Made by a program: the position numbers and the translations under genes. A DNA stretch of 64,000 nt from G965247265 sp965247265 (GTDB taxonomy: Bacteria; Pseudomonadota; Gammaproteobacteria; UBA4575): the NCBI GenBank assembly GCA_965247265.1, contig OZ252002.1, forward strand, positions 1,674,001 to 1,738,000. Reading direction: 5' to 3'. Within the stretch, counting starts at the first letter, position 1; each line of letters opens with the position of its first letter. The notes under the pieces were generated by a model. That model saw nothing but the letters and a program-made list of their open reading frames with translations, did no database searches and had not been told where the DNA came from. Positions 1 to 8,668 of this stretch are shown piece by piece.

Positions 1-1
1 C

Positions 2-598
2 TATATTTATTATTTGAAAAATAATGAAGATCCAATTCCAATTAAGTCTGCTGCAAATGATCAACTCGTAGGCTATGCAGTATCATCTCGTAACAATCTT
101 GAGCAGATAATCTCTTATTCGTTAGATAATGAGCATGATGTTTTAGTTTTAGATGGTACGGGTAATATTCATGCAAGTTGGCCTGAACTGGTTACAACTC
201 CCGACTTTAGTATATTGCGTGATGCAATTAGTATATTGAGGAAAATGAAAAAAGAGGAAGTCATTGACTTGATTTATTTTGGTGGAGTGCGTTCTGGAAC
301 AGATGCTGCAAAATTAATAGGATTAGGTGCAAATGTCGTTGTCATGGGCGTATGCGCAGGACTTGCAATGGGTGGAGAGCTAAGTGCTGATAAAGTTAGC
401 TTCAGCTCAAACTATTCAGATACAGATCGTATACAAGGAATCGTCAATATTGTTAAAGCAAATTTAGGGGAAGCATCAATGATGGCGCGTTGTACTGGGA
501 AAACAAACTTGTACAATGTGGAGCCTGAAGATTTATGTGCCATAACAAGTAATACTTCCAAAATAACAGGTATACCAACAGCTGGAAAATGTACTTAA
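2..598 (+). CDS. Glutamate synthase-like FMN-binding domain protein, C-terminal part
   Basis: The reading frame is open to the window edge, so only the last ~199 codons are present; a TTG at 14 is not a convincing start. The visible part matches the C-terminal half of the FMN-binding TIM-barrel domain of glutamate synthase (pfam01645): a GGVRSGTDAAK phosphate-binding segment, then a GANVVVMG strand, then the YNVEPEDL segment near the end. The same segments (GGIRNGADVAK, HNLEPEDM) occur in the mgsC product at 24.7-26.0 kb, so this is a distant relative of N-methylglutamate synthase subunit C, but with a shorter region between the two motifs. Its substrate cannot be told from the fragment. It is convergent with the AsmA-like gene at 662-2029. 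A link to amine or glutamate metabolism is inferred from family and context only. Confidence 0.75.
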   Translation, partial: YIYYLKNNEDPIPIKSAANDQLVGYAVSSRNNLEQIISYSLDNEHDVLVLDGTGNIHASWPELVTTPDFSILRDAISILRKMKKEEVIDLIYFGGVRSGTDAAKLIGLGANVVVMGVCAGLAMGGELSADKVSFSSNYSDTDRIQGIVNIVKANLGEASMMARCTGKTNLYNVEPEDLCAITSNTSKITGIPTAGKCT

Positions 599-661
599 AA
601 ATTTAAGTATATTATATGTATCTTTTAGATAGGAAATCGTGACTTAAGTAATTAACTCGTT

Positions 662-2029
662 CTACTGAATGATCGTCAAGTTGGGTGCTTCGAAAGTTCC
701 GTCTATTCCAAATTTTTGTGTCAAATTAGCGTTAGGCTGTAAAATAGAGTCAACGTAATTTTTTCCATTATTATTTGATAGAAATCTATCAAAGCATGCG
801 ATTTCTCCCACTATATTGATTTGGTTATTATTTAGATTATAGATACCATCCATAGTCAGAGAGGATTGAAAATATGCTGAGGATGAATCATCTATACATG
901 TTAGATTCTCATTTCCCAAATGCGCAAACCACCTGGGTAAAAATATAGAAATGTATTTACCTTTAAATAGAAAATTTAATTTGATATCAGCGTAGCCGTC
1001 ACTTTTTTCTATAATTGCATTTGCGTTAACTTTTGTTGCTTTTGATTCAATTATTAATTCGTCCATTATGATGCGAGAAAAATTATCCATTGATTTGCCT
1101 TTTATGCGAATCGCGTCAATCTCTAAATTTTTACCATAATAATTAGCAATTTCTAATGTTCCATTTTCACCTGCAAGATCAATTTCAGCTTTATTAATGG
1201 TAAATAAATTTTTGAGTTCTAATACAACATTGCCAGTTAGTCTGACTTCAAGTGGTGTTAGGTAATTAAACTGGGGTGAAATCTCTGTCAACAGAGCAGG
1301 TCTTATATTGTCGAACTGGATTAGAAGATCCAGTTTCTCCGTAGCAGTTGTATATAAGCATTCACCCGTAAAATGTAGATTTTCACCTCTTGCAGAAACG
1401 ATTAAGTCATATTGGCATTTAACACCGTTAGGATTAGGTGTTAAATTAATATTTGCGTTAGGAACATGTAATAGAGAGCCAGACATTTCGTCAGCGAGCG
1501 TCAAATCAGATTGAATAATATTGAACTTGGTATAAGACTCCTCTTCACTATCTGAATTGTATTTTGCTATGGCAATTGAAATAAGGATCGTTTCTAGGAT
1601 TCTTCCTGATGAACCATCATCACTATTTCCAATATCAAATTTAAGCGCACCTCCCACAGATTGTATCAAGCTAATTTTTGGTTGTATTAATTCGACTTTG
1701 CGTACATCCAATGGATCATGAAAAATTGATTTGAACCCAATTTCAATAATGGCATATGGAATTTGTGCAAGAATATTCTCTCCATAATCTTTCGCAACAG
1801 CAGACCTAAAATGAAATTCCACTGTTCCATTAAAAGGGCGCAAACGCGTCTGTACGTCTTTAAAATCGACATAATAGGCGTGAAAACGATTGTCTAATTG
1901 GTTCCTTGCGAATTCTGATACTAAAGGTATAGAAATAGGGCGAAAGGACATAATTATGAGAAGAGTGATGAAACAAATAGACACCACAGATATTAGTACA
2001 GATACAGCGTTTTTAACTGTAACGTTCAT
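662..2029 (-). CDS. AsmA-like / DUF3971-type membrane-anchored protein
   Basis: 455 residues. One hydrophobic segment at about residues 8-29 anchors a long domain of alternating beta strands (repeated stretches such as LEIDAIRIKGK and LTMDGIYNL), the pattern of AsmA/YhdP-type proteins. Family knowledge: these are inner-membrane proteins with a large periplasmic beta-rich domain that act in outer-membrane lipid homeostasis. At 455 residues it is much shorter than full YhdP (over 1200), so it resembles the stand-alone DUF3971 proteins. No catalytic motif is visible. It lies downstream of and codirectional with the small genes 2145-3158, with a gap of about 115 bases that shows nothing. Assignment rests on overall pattern, not on a decisive motif. 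Confidence 0.5.
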   Translation of the reverse strand: MNVTVKNAVSVLISVVSICFITLLIIMSFRPISIPLVSEFARNQLDNRFHAYYVDFKDVQTRLRPFNGTVEFHFRSAVAKDYGENILAQIPYAIIEIGFKSIFHDPLDVRKVELIQPKISLIQSVGGALKFDIGNSDDGSSGRILETILISIAIAKYNSDSEEESYTKFNIIQSDLTLADEMSGSLLHVPNANINLTPNPNGVKCQYDLIVSARGENLHFTGECLYTTATEKLDLLIQFDNIRPALLTEISPQFNYLTPLEVRLTGNVVLELKNLFTINKAEIDLAGENGTLEIANYYGKNLEIDAIRIKGKSMDNFSRIIMDELIIESKATKVNANAIIEKSDGYADIKLNFLFKGKYISIFLPRWFAHLGNENLTCIDDSSSAYFQSSLTMDGIYNLNNNQINIVGEIACFDRFLSNNNGKNYVDSILQPNANLTQKFGIDGTFEAPNLTIIQ

Positions 2030-2144
2030 GGTGTTACATTAATGACTTTATCGCTACATTGTTTGAATCACGATAGGCTTTAATATATTTTTTCATATAC
2101 TATGAACTTTAAATTACTTAATATCACATACATGATAATTAGAA

Positions 2145-2450
2145 TCATGGGCAAGTACGCTCACTTTTTTTATAAAGATATACGCAATCTGTGTCTTCAT
2201 CACCATTAGAAACAAGTACGCCGTCAGTACTCAGTATACTTAAAAAATAAGTTTGAACTGTTTTGCATGCTGTAAATGTAAGGGCTTGTTTATATAGCCA
2301 TATGTCGTTGTCTTGGTGTACATGGTGTTGTTCAAACATTGTTTTTTTCGGATCGGCTGCAATACCTACATACCAGTCATTAAAGTCTCCTTCAAACTCT
2401 TTTATATAGGCAAGTATTTCGTATTTAATTTGTTGTACGCTGTAAACCAT
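2145..2450 (-). CDS. Small conserved hypothetical protein, GIY-YIG-like pattern
   Basis: 101 residues, no signal peptide or membrane segment. The segment WYVGIAADPKK, followed by an H-x-V motif and a W-x-Y stretch (DIWLYKQAL) and ending VYLYKK, looks like the small proteins in which a YVGI strand replaces the usual GIY-YIG beta strands. The catalytic arrangement of a true GIY-YIG nuclease (paired Y, then R and E) is not clear, so I do not call it a nuclease. Codirectional with the Sel1-repeat gene 45 bases upstream. Function unknown. Confidence 0.5.
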   Translation of the reverse strand: MVYSVQQIKYEILAYIKEFEGDFNDWYVGIAADPKKTMFEQHHVHQDNDIWLYKQALTFTACKTVQTYFLSILSTDGVLVSNGDEDTDCVYLYKKSERTCP

Positions 2451-2495
2451 GTTTTAACGCTGAATTAAAAAGCGGAATTGCTCGTAAATTGAATG

Positions 2496-3158
2496 TTAAC
2501 TAGATGGAGAGGGATGCATCGCTACTTGAATATTATCGGTTCCAGTTTTGTTACGCCATTGTTCAAAAAGTGTTGCACCCATTGATTTCTCTTCAGAAGA
2601 CATGTTTTTGACAACAGACTCTAATGCGTTAAGTGCAGTACCTATACCGTGTTGTGATGCAAGAGTTAGCCATAAATAGGCTTGTACGCGATCTTTTTTA
2701 ACACCTTGTCCATGTGCATACATGTAACCTAATCTTGATTGTGAAGGATAGTGACCCTTTTCTGCCGCCTTTTGATATAACTCTGCAGCGTATTTTTGGT
2801 TTTCATCAACACCTTCACCTTTGGAATATAAAACGGCTAAATTAAACAATCCATTAACATCATCGTTTTCAGCTGCAGCTGATAGCCAATGTATCGCCTT
2901 ATCTATATTTTTTTCAGTTCCTTGCCCCATAAAATACATAGCACCTACATTTGCCTGTGCCATGGAATAGCCTTGTTCGGCTGCTTTTTCATACCAGGAC
3001 AATGCATTCGCATCATCGATATCTACACCATCACCATTGGCATACAGTGATCCAAGCCATGCTTGAGCTTCAGGGTTGCCGTTCTGCGCATGTGATTCCC
3101 AAATTTCGAGTGCTTTTTGAAAGTTACCCTGGCTGTATGCTTGTCGAGCAAAGTCCAT
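2496..3158 (-). CDS. Sel1-like repeat (SLR/TPR) protein
   Basis: About 220 residues built from five to six Sel1-type 36-residue repeats with the signature A-x-x-x-Y-x-x-A-A-x-x-G; examples are AQAWLGSLYANGDGV, AQANVGAMYFMGQG and SQSRLGYMYAHGQGV. Family knowledge: Sel1 repeats form alpha-solenoids that bind other proteins. No signal peptide is seen, so it is probably cytoplasmic. I prefer the ATG at 3158, preceded by GGAAAGGA at good spacing, over an in-frame ATG at 3182. It follows the broken Rieske-like gene by about 60 bases on the same strand and may be the tail of that operon. No specific partner can be inferred. Confidence 0.75.
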   Translation of the reverse strand: MDFARQAYSQGNFQKALEIWESHAQNGNPEAQAWLGSLYANGDGVDIDDANALSWYEKAAEQGYSMAQANVGAMYFMGQGTEKNIDKAIHWLSAAAENDDVNGLFNLAVLYSKGEGVDENQKYAAELYQKAAEKGHYPSQSRLGYMYAHGQGVKKDRVQAYLWLTLASQHGIGTALNALESVVKNMSSEEKSMGATLFEQWRNKTGTDNIQVAMHPSPSS

Positions 3159-3219
3159 ATTATTTTCCTTTCCATTTTCCATAAATTTAGCTCTTACAAT
3201 TCAAATTGTATTTTAATAT

Positions 3220-4395
3220 CTAACGTCTAATATTGTTGCTATATAAAGGCGCATTCCAGTAGTACTCATGTTCAATTTCAATTAGTTTAGTTAAATATTG
3301 ATTGAAAGCATAACCCGCTTGACTCGTTTCAATTGGGATCATGTCAACTGTAAGTGTTGGTGCTCCAGGCGCAGTGAGCTCGTCAGATTTTTTTTGCATG
3401 GTATGTGCACTGGATAGAATAGATTGCATGTAGTCGTTCCAATCTGTTGGCAAGTCGAGTTGACTTCTTTCTAGTTCATGTTTTTTATTTGTAAATAAAG
3501 AAGTACGCAAAATACATTTTCCCATGCTCGTGGGTTGTATAATGACGCTAACAACAAATGAGGGATGCGTCATAAGTACGAGATTAGGAAATAACCAAAA
3601 TAAATGAACATTATCTACACTGTTTTCTGTGTCGACTCCTATTTCATGGGGGGATAAATTTGTGGTCAAAAAACCATTGGTGAAACTCGTATTTTCTTCT
3701 ACGGACAGATTGCTACATATGTTTTGCTTATCGAAAAATGCACGACCTGCAAGCTTCTAGTTTGAAGTGCATTCAAACCATTTACTATTCTGTAATGTGT
3801 ATTCATTGCTTAGAATCGACGCAGTGCTTTGTGGAAAATTCGAAATCGAGTCGGCGAGACTGTTACATTCATGATCTAAGTTAATAAAAACAATCGAATT
3901 CCATATTTCCACTTTAACAGGTAACAATCTTTCAGGTATCAATCCAAGGTATTGATGTATTGTAGGCGTGTTCTCACCAATTTCTTCTACTTGAATAGCC
4001 TTGCGATCACGACTGTAACCGCAAGATGTAAATGAGCATTTCGTTTTTTTACCTGTTTGGCACTGCAGAGGTACAGCTCGACAACCGCCATGTTGTGCTT
4101 TATTAAATCGACCAATGAAGCTGCCATCAGTTTCTCTTTGCACATGAATGCCATGATGGCCTACTGTATAAGGTAAAAGATCTCCTGCATTTGGAATTTC
4201 ATGGAGCGATCCAATAGCAATCCAATTGCGAGTCCAGAGTTTTTCATCTTCCAAGTCACTAAAAATTTTAGATTGGTATGAAAAGGGTGGAAGAATTGTA
4301 GCTCGGCCAAAGGGCTGAGCTGTCGATGTGTATAAGTCTACATTAGTTAGATCAACACCATTATCTACGTAGCCCATGTCTGGGTGAAATTCCAT
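3220..4395 (-). pseudogene. Rieske-type ring-hydroxylating oxygenase alpha-like protein, interrupted by in-frame TAG
   Basis: Two open stretches (codons 1-212 and the rest) lie in the same frame, separated only by TAG at 3757-3759. The residues around the stop read TSN-stop-KLAGRAFFD; in ring-hydroxylating oxygenases this is the conserved N-W-K site, so TAG most simply replaces TGG. The N-terminal half has the fold pattern of a Rieske domain (GDLLPYTVG, then FNKAQHGGCR, then KCSFTSCGY), but the usual C-x-H ... C-x2-H ligands read A100-x-H102 ... C120-x2-T123, with extra cysteines at 105, 112 and 125. The D-x-Y-H iron ligands expected after N-W-K are also not visible. The C-terminal half resembles the SRPBCC catalytic domain (FWLFPNLVLM). 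It follows dmfA2 after 145 bases on the same strand, so it was probably part of the dimethylformamidase operon. Its substrate is unknown. Confidence 0.7.
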
Positions 4396-4433
4396 ATTAC
4401 ACCATCCAACTGTATTAGCGTTTTAGTAGTATG

Positions 4434-4466
4434 CGCGTCATTGGCACATTAAGTGTCAATGACGCG
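4434..4466 (-). promoter_or_regulatory. Strong hairpin between dmfA2 and the Rieske-like gene
   Basis: An inverted repeat with 10 perfect pairs (CGCGTCATTG against CAATGACGCG), one wobble pair, then CAC/GTG, closing a five-base ATTAA loop. It lies about 75 bases past the dmfA2 stop. On the transcribed (minus) strand no U-run follows it, so it looks like a processing or mRNA-stabilising element that lowers expression of the downstream gene. On the plus strand a T8 run follows about 16 bases later, too far for a textbook terminator. Confidence 0.6.
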
Positions 4467-4540
4467 TAGAGATTTACTTTTTTTTGAACATTTGGATTTC
4501 TTATACTTTAAGTAAGCCAAAATGTTTTTAAAGTTAACTC

Positions 4541-6946
4541 TTATTTACTCTTCTTATTCATTGCTGGATCATGGTCTGCGCGTCCACGATGAACAATTGC
4601 ATCATTTGGTGCATCGGGCAATGGGCCATCCTGCATAAATCGGTTTAGAACATTGCCGACTAATGTAGAAATATTGTTCTTACCATTATTCCATGGAAGT
4701 GAACCACAAAATGCAATAGAGCTAAATGCAAAACAACCACCACCATTTGGTGTTTCATGGAATGCTATATCAGATCGCACACGTGGATGTTGCGTACCAT
4801 CAATACCTTGTTGACTAAATCCATAGTCTTCCATGACCAATAGATACGCTTCTGTGTGACGACCTGCTGATGTTGCACCAACTAAGGTATGCGGTGGAGA
4901 ACCTAGCATAGTATCTACAATATCAAGCTCGGTACCTGCTGCACCGCCACCGACGAGACCAAAGTTACCAATTTTCTCATCATAGTCGATACCTTCAAAT
5001 GCCCAGGATATTCGTGGGTCGTTACTTTCATAGGTGCGAGAATAGTAGGAAGAAATATCAAAACCTTCCGAGGACATGCCTGTTCCTGCAACTGAATGTA
5101 AGTAGCGTCCGCGATATCGCCACATTCCACCAAGTTCACCGGTACCTTGGTGATAGTACTCACCGGGATCCGCACGCCAAGTACGAATTCCAGATTCACA
5201 ACGACGCATTTCAGTAATAATGCCACGACCTAAATCATCATAGGCTGGGTGGTATGAGTGTATCCAATACCATGCATCTGCACCCATGTACATCAAACGT
5301 CCACCTTGTTGCGTGTAGTTATGTAACGCATCCAGTTGCGGCCCACTATTATGCTCGGGGTGAGAACCTGTTATGGCAACGTTATAGTTTTCGAGACGTG
5401 CTAGACCATCATAGTTTGTATCTTCGTCCATAATACAATCGTATTCATAGCCCATTTCTTCTAACCAATAGATCAAATGAAGATCTGCTGGATAATGCCA
5501 TGGAGCCTGCATTAAGAAGTGATCGTACTTCGGACGAATACTCAAAATGGGTCGTAGTCGAGAAGATAAGCACAATCCACTACCATCAGTATGTGTATCG
5601 TAAATAGAACCACCATAATCACGATGTTCACTTAAGAACATGTTTTGGTCTTGCATAATCGGTACACGATATACCAATAATTCCGCACCACCTGCATTGT
5701 TCGCTAAATGCTCATTTGCATACGCCATGTAACTAATGGTGGGAACCATAAAGGCAATTTTGGATTGCTCTTTGCCTACTTCAGGCACAACCCAGAATGT
5801 TACGTAATCCTCATCACCTTCATCAGTGGTGAGTTTTGCGGCATAGAATTTGCTGCTTGCACCTTCAGGGACATTCCATTCGAAATCAACATCCCAACGC
5901 GCATCATCGACATCATCGTCATGGAAGTGAATGGCACCGTATTCTTTAGGTGCATGTTTCCAATCAAAATTATTGCCTGAAAAGTTATAACCAGTCATTG
6001 CACGCGTTGGGCAGTTAACAATATCTAAATGATGCAGATATGGTCCATGATCCGTACCTCGTCGTGTATTAATGCCATCAGAGAAATCCCAAGATCCAAC
6101 AATCGCTTCTGACAAAGGTCCCGTTGGCCCACAATGTCGACGCTCGCTTAAGCCTGGTTGTGCGCCCAGTTTCATTGTTTCAATTTCTTCTCGACTCAAT
6201 GCGCGACGACACAGACGCGGACTATCAATTTTGCCGTTGTAGTGTCCGGCCATATCTATACCGACAGGGCGTGATGCTTGAGCTTGAGGGTCAGAGTCAG
6301 CCTCCCCTGCATATGCTGCCACTGCAAAAGGCACACCTGCTGTGTGTTCAATGCCACCACTTACTTTTTTCGTTACGGGTGGAATAGCAGGGTCTAGCGC
6401 ATAAACAATTTGCGGCTCATGATAAAGCGTGGCTTCACCGGTTGCAGCATCAAAAGTCGCGGCAACAAAATGCCATGCATGATCACGAATAGGAGCATTG
6501 GTTGTAATGCTGGTTCCATTTACTCGTAATTCTAAACAGCCTTCTTCGTTAATAAATAGTCCATAGCCTTTTCCATTACACCATTTTGCCATTAATCCTT
6601 GCGCACCATGTCGCCAATATTTTGGATGCGTCTTAGGTGTTGTCGGCCAAATCAAACACTGCATGGTAAAAGATTCAACCGAAAAGTGTTGGTGTTCAGA
6701 ATCATCTATATAGCCATATGATCCACTGTAAATGGTTTGTGGTCTTCCATTGTGTTCGCCATTGCAGTTTGCATCTATGTTTTCTTCTATTAAGCCAGGA
6801 CCACGCGGGTTGGTATCGCCATGAATCAATTTTACTATTTGGCAATTATATTTTTTGGGACCATCACAATTCACATGGAACTTGATAGTTTTGCCTGGGT
6901 TGACACCAAATTTATCAGCGTAACCCGTTAATCTCATTGCACACAT
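4541..6946 (-). CDS. dmfA2: N,N-dimethylformamidase large subunit
   Basis: 801 residues, close to the ~770 of known dimethylformamidase large subunits. The enzyme hydrolyses N,N-dimethylformamide to dimethylamine and formate in the cytoplasm. The protein follows the known subunit from memory throughout: an N-terminal LIHGDTNPRGPG segment, a lectin-like middle (HYNGKIDSPRLC near residues 235-246), YLHHLDIVNCPTR, and a C-terminal domain with GMSSEGFD and VGGGAAGTELD. The published active site of the Paracoccus enzyme is a mononuclear iron held by two Tyr and one Glu; the matching residues here are Y406 or Y409 (SYMAYAN), Y449 (SIYD) and E531 (GSHPEH), all present. Start ATG 6946 has AGGAG at good distance. 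It lies 52 bases downstream of the small-subunit gene. Function is strongly supported by motifs; a related amide as true substrate remains possible. Confidence 0.93.
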   Translation of the reverse strand: MCAMRLTGYADKFGVNPGKTIKFHVNCDGPKKYNCQIVKLIHGDTNPRGPGLIEENIDANCNGEHNGRPQTIYSGSYGYIDDSEHQHFSVESFTMQCLIWPTTPKTHPKYWRHGAQGLMAKWCNGKGYGLFINEEGCLELRVNGTSITTNAPIRDHAWHFVAATFDAATGEATLYHEPQIVYALDPAIPPVTKKVSGGIEHTAGVPFAVAAYAGEADSDPQAQASRPVGIDMAGHYNGKIDSPRLCRRALSREEIETMKLGAQPGLSERRHCGPTGPLSEAIVGSWDFSDGINTRRGTDHGPYLHHLDIVNCPTRAMTGYNFSGNNFDWKHAPKEYGAIHFHDDDVDDARWDVDFEWNVPEGASSKFYAAKLTTDEGDEDYVTFWVVPEVGKEQSKIAFMVPTISYMAYANEHLANNAGGAELLVYRVPIMQDQNMFLSEHRDYGGSIYDTHTDGSGLCLSSRLRPILSIRPKYDHFLMQAPWHYPADLHLIYWLEEMGYEYDCIMDEDTNYDGLARLENYNVAITGSHPEHNSGPQLDALHNYTQQGGRLMYMGADAWYWIHSYHPAYDDLGRGIITEMRRCESGIRTWRADPGEYYHQGTGELGGMWRYRGRYLHSVAGTGMSSEGFDISSYYSRTYESNDPRISWAFEGIDYDEKIGNFGLVGGGAAGTELDIVDTMLGSPPHTLVGATSAGRHTEAYLLVMEDYGFSQQGIDGTQHPRVRSDIAFHETPNGGGCFAFSSIAFCGSLPWNNGKNNISTLVGNVLNRFMQDGPLPDAPNDAIVHRGRADHDPAMNKKSK

Positions 6947-6998
6947 ATATCTTCTCCTCTTACTAAATTATTATTTATTTAAGTGTGTAAGCCGTTAT

Positions 6999-7448
6999 TT
7001 AGGTTACTGTCCAATTATCATTGCGGCGTTTCCAGCCTTCGTTAAAGTGTTCGGGATATCCATCCTCTTCATCTAATTCATCCAAGCGCATTAAAAAAAT
7101 ATCGTGCTGTGGATCTTGTTCGTTATCATAAACTTTGTCGTTTACAAACTCAGGGGATACACCGCGAACTCCAGCAAGGCGTCCAATGCGCCATTCCTTT
7201 TCAACTTTTGTGCAGATCACGACAAGTTTCCCACCAAAATTCCCGGGCATTGCTGTGCGCATGCGTATTAAAACTTTGTTTAATAATGGATCTTCTTGAA
7301 AGCCGCCTGTGACGGCGGTGGTATCTCCTTGCGTTTCACACTTCATGATGGTGCAGCCAGGCACACCCTTCATAGACTCGATACATTCCTTATGTGTTGC
7401 GATAAGTCTTTCGCGTTCAGGCGTACCTTTTTTAGGTATTGAAATCAT
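6999..7448 (-). CDS. dmfA1: Probable N,N-dimethylformamidase small subunit
   Basis: 149 residues (known small subunits are about 132). The N-terminal 80 residues do not resemble the Alcaligenes protein as I remember it. The C-terminal part lines up well: an E-x-E-W ... R-L-A-x-x-R stretch, then P-E-F, and a final H-D-I-F-L-M-R-L-D-E block equivalent to H-A-V-F-L-R-R-I-E-D. Position directly before the large-subunit gene, as in known dmfA1A2 pairs, supports the call. The start is clear: a GGAGGAAG ribosome site before the ATG. The divergent N-terminus, rich in Cys and Met with a VPGCTIMKCE segment, is unusual. The promoter must lie in the 523-base gap upstream, because the ABC genes end there. 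Confidence 0.72.
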   Translation of the reverse strand: MISIPKKGTPERERLIATHKECIESMKGVPGCTIMKCETQGDTTAVTGGFQEDPLLNKVLIRMRTAMPGNFGGKLVVICTKVEKEWRIGRLAGVRGVSPEFVNDKVYDNEQDPQHDIFLMRLDELDEEDGYPEHFNEGWKRRNDNWTVT

Positions 7449-7971
7449 TTTTCTTCCTCCGCAAATAACAATGAAATTGTGTAATGTACGTACGTTATTT
7501 CGTGAGTAATTTAATACAGAATTGTGTAGCTAAAATAATTTGGATCCTCTGGTATTGGGAGGTCGTTGATGGAGCAGATCCCAAATTTATTATTCTTGAC
7601 AGCACTGGCCAAAAGTCTACTGTCTTATTGGGTATAAATGAATCATATATCCACATTATGGTCAATACATTCAAGCAATTAAGATCAAATCTAATCGCAG
7701 CAAATTGCTGAAAATTCTAAGCAATGGAAAGAAAATTTACGGTACTCAAATGTTTAATTGTTTATAATTATCAATCCCGATTCGCAAGAGTATATTTTTA
7801 TCAAAAAGATAGATTAAATAACTAGAATCTATCGTAGCTAAAACATAGTGAAGAGAGAAAACGAAACAAATTTTTAGATCATTGATGAAATGACGCGAAC
7901 CAATTACACATCAAAGTGAGGCAAAACTCACAGCCTTAATTAAATTGTGGGATTTAAAATGATGGTTAGAC
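7449..7971. other. Intergenic region upstream of dmfA1A2
   Basis: 523 bases between the end of the first ABC transporter operon and dmfA1. It holds the dmfA1 ribosome site and presumably its promoter. A small inverted repeat GTGAG/CTCAC with a six-base loop lies at 7916-7931, 41 bases past the stop of the last ATPase gene; no clear U-run follows on the minus strand, so it is at best a weak terminator. A 75-codon frame on the plus strand (7484-7711) has no ribosome site and no recognisable domain. I see no sigma-54 site or known riboswitch. Confidence 0.5.
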
Positions 7972-8667
7972 TTAAATGGTCAATTGTTCATGGACCATCT
8001 CATCGGTGAGATCGCTAATTGGTCCTTGTGTCACGATACGGCCAATATCCAGGATAACAAATAAGTCTGCTAATTTTTTTGCAATCCTAATGTGTTGCTC
8101 TGTCAAAATGAGTGTCATACCCATGTCTTTATTTAAATGCTGTAGGGTAGTTTGTATTTCCTCAACAATATTGGGTTGAATACCTTCTGTAGGTTCATCG
8201 AGTAGCAACACTTTAGGGTCTGTCGCCAATGCACGCGCCACGGAAAGTTGTTGTTGTTCGCCGCCGGATAATAGGCCTGCGCGTTTATCAAGGTTTTCAG
8301 CAAGATAAGGGACAAGTTTCAAACATGCTTCAGGTATTTGATTGCTTTTATCATCGCGCGCAAAGGTGCCTAGGACAATATTTTCACGCACACTAAACTT
8401 GCCTAATATTCTACGTCCTTGTGGCACATACCCTAAGCCTGCTTTAGAGCGCAGGTGTGTGGGTTGATCCGAATAATCTTGGCCATTAATTTTGAGTGTG
8501 CCCGTCATGCTGGTCGTAAGGCCCATCACTGTTTGAAGCAATGTTGATTTACCTACGCCATTTCTGCCCAGTACACATAGGCATTGTCCTTGATTAACCG
8601 ATATATTTACAGCATGAATGATCGGAGTTTTTCCATAATAGGATGTCACATTCTGAAGTTCTAACAT
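7972..8667 (-). CDS. Amide/urea-type ABC transporter ATP-binding protein (UrtE/LivF-like)
   Basis: 231 residues, the usual LivF/UrtE length. Walker A GRNGVGKST (about residues 34-42), the LSGGEQQQLSVARAL signature, Walker B VLLLDEPTEGIQP and the switch His in LTEQHIRIA are all intact. It energises uptake of a small polar solute by a branched-chain-amino-acid-type (HAAT) importer. It is the last of five codirectional genes; its start lies one base after the stop of the UrtD-like gene. Substrate is inferred from the binding-protein gene of the same operon (FmdD/AmiC-like) and from dimethylformamidase next door: formamides, other short amides or urea. It is intact although three upstream genes carry indels. 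Confidence 0.9.
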   Translation of the reverse strand: MLELQNVTSYYGKTPIIHAVNISVNQGQCLCVLGRNGVGKSTLLQTVMGLTTSMTGTLKINGQDYSDQPTHLRSKAGLGYVPQGRRILGKFSVRENIVLGTFARDDKSNQIPEACLKLVPYLAENLDKRAGLLSGGEQQQLSVARALATDPKVLLLDEPTEGIQPNIVEEIQTTLQHLNKDMGMTLILTEQHIRIAKKLADLFVILDIGRIVTQGPISDLTDEMVHEQLTI

Positions 8668-8668
8668 C

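Noticed and set aside
3757..3759. TAG read as pyrrolysine, tempting because methylamine genes often carry an in-frame amber
   Set aside because: The enzyme is not an MttB/MtbB/MtmB methyltransferase, no pyl genes are seen, the position is a conserved Trp, and pssA and the SRPBCC gene end normally in TAG.
7484..7711. 75-codon open frame upstream of dmfA1 on the plus strand
   Set aside because: No ribosome site, no recognisable domain, and it lies across the likely dmf promoter region.
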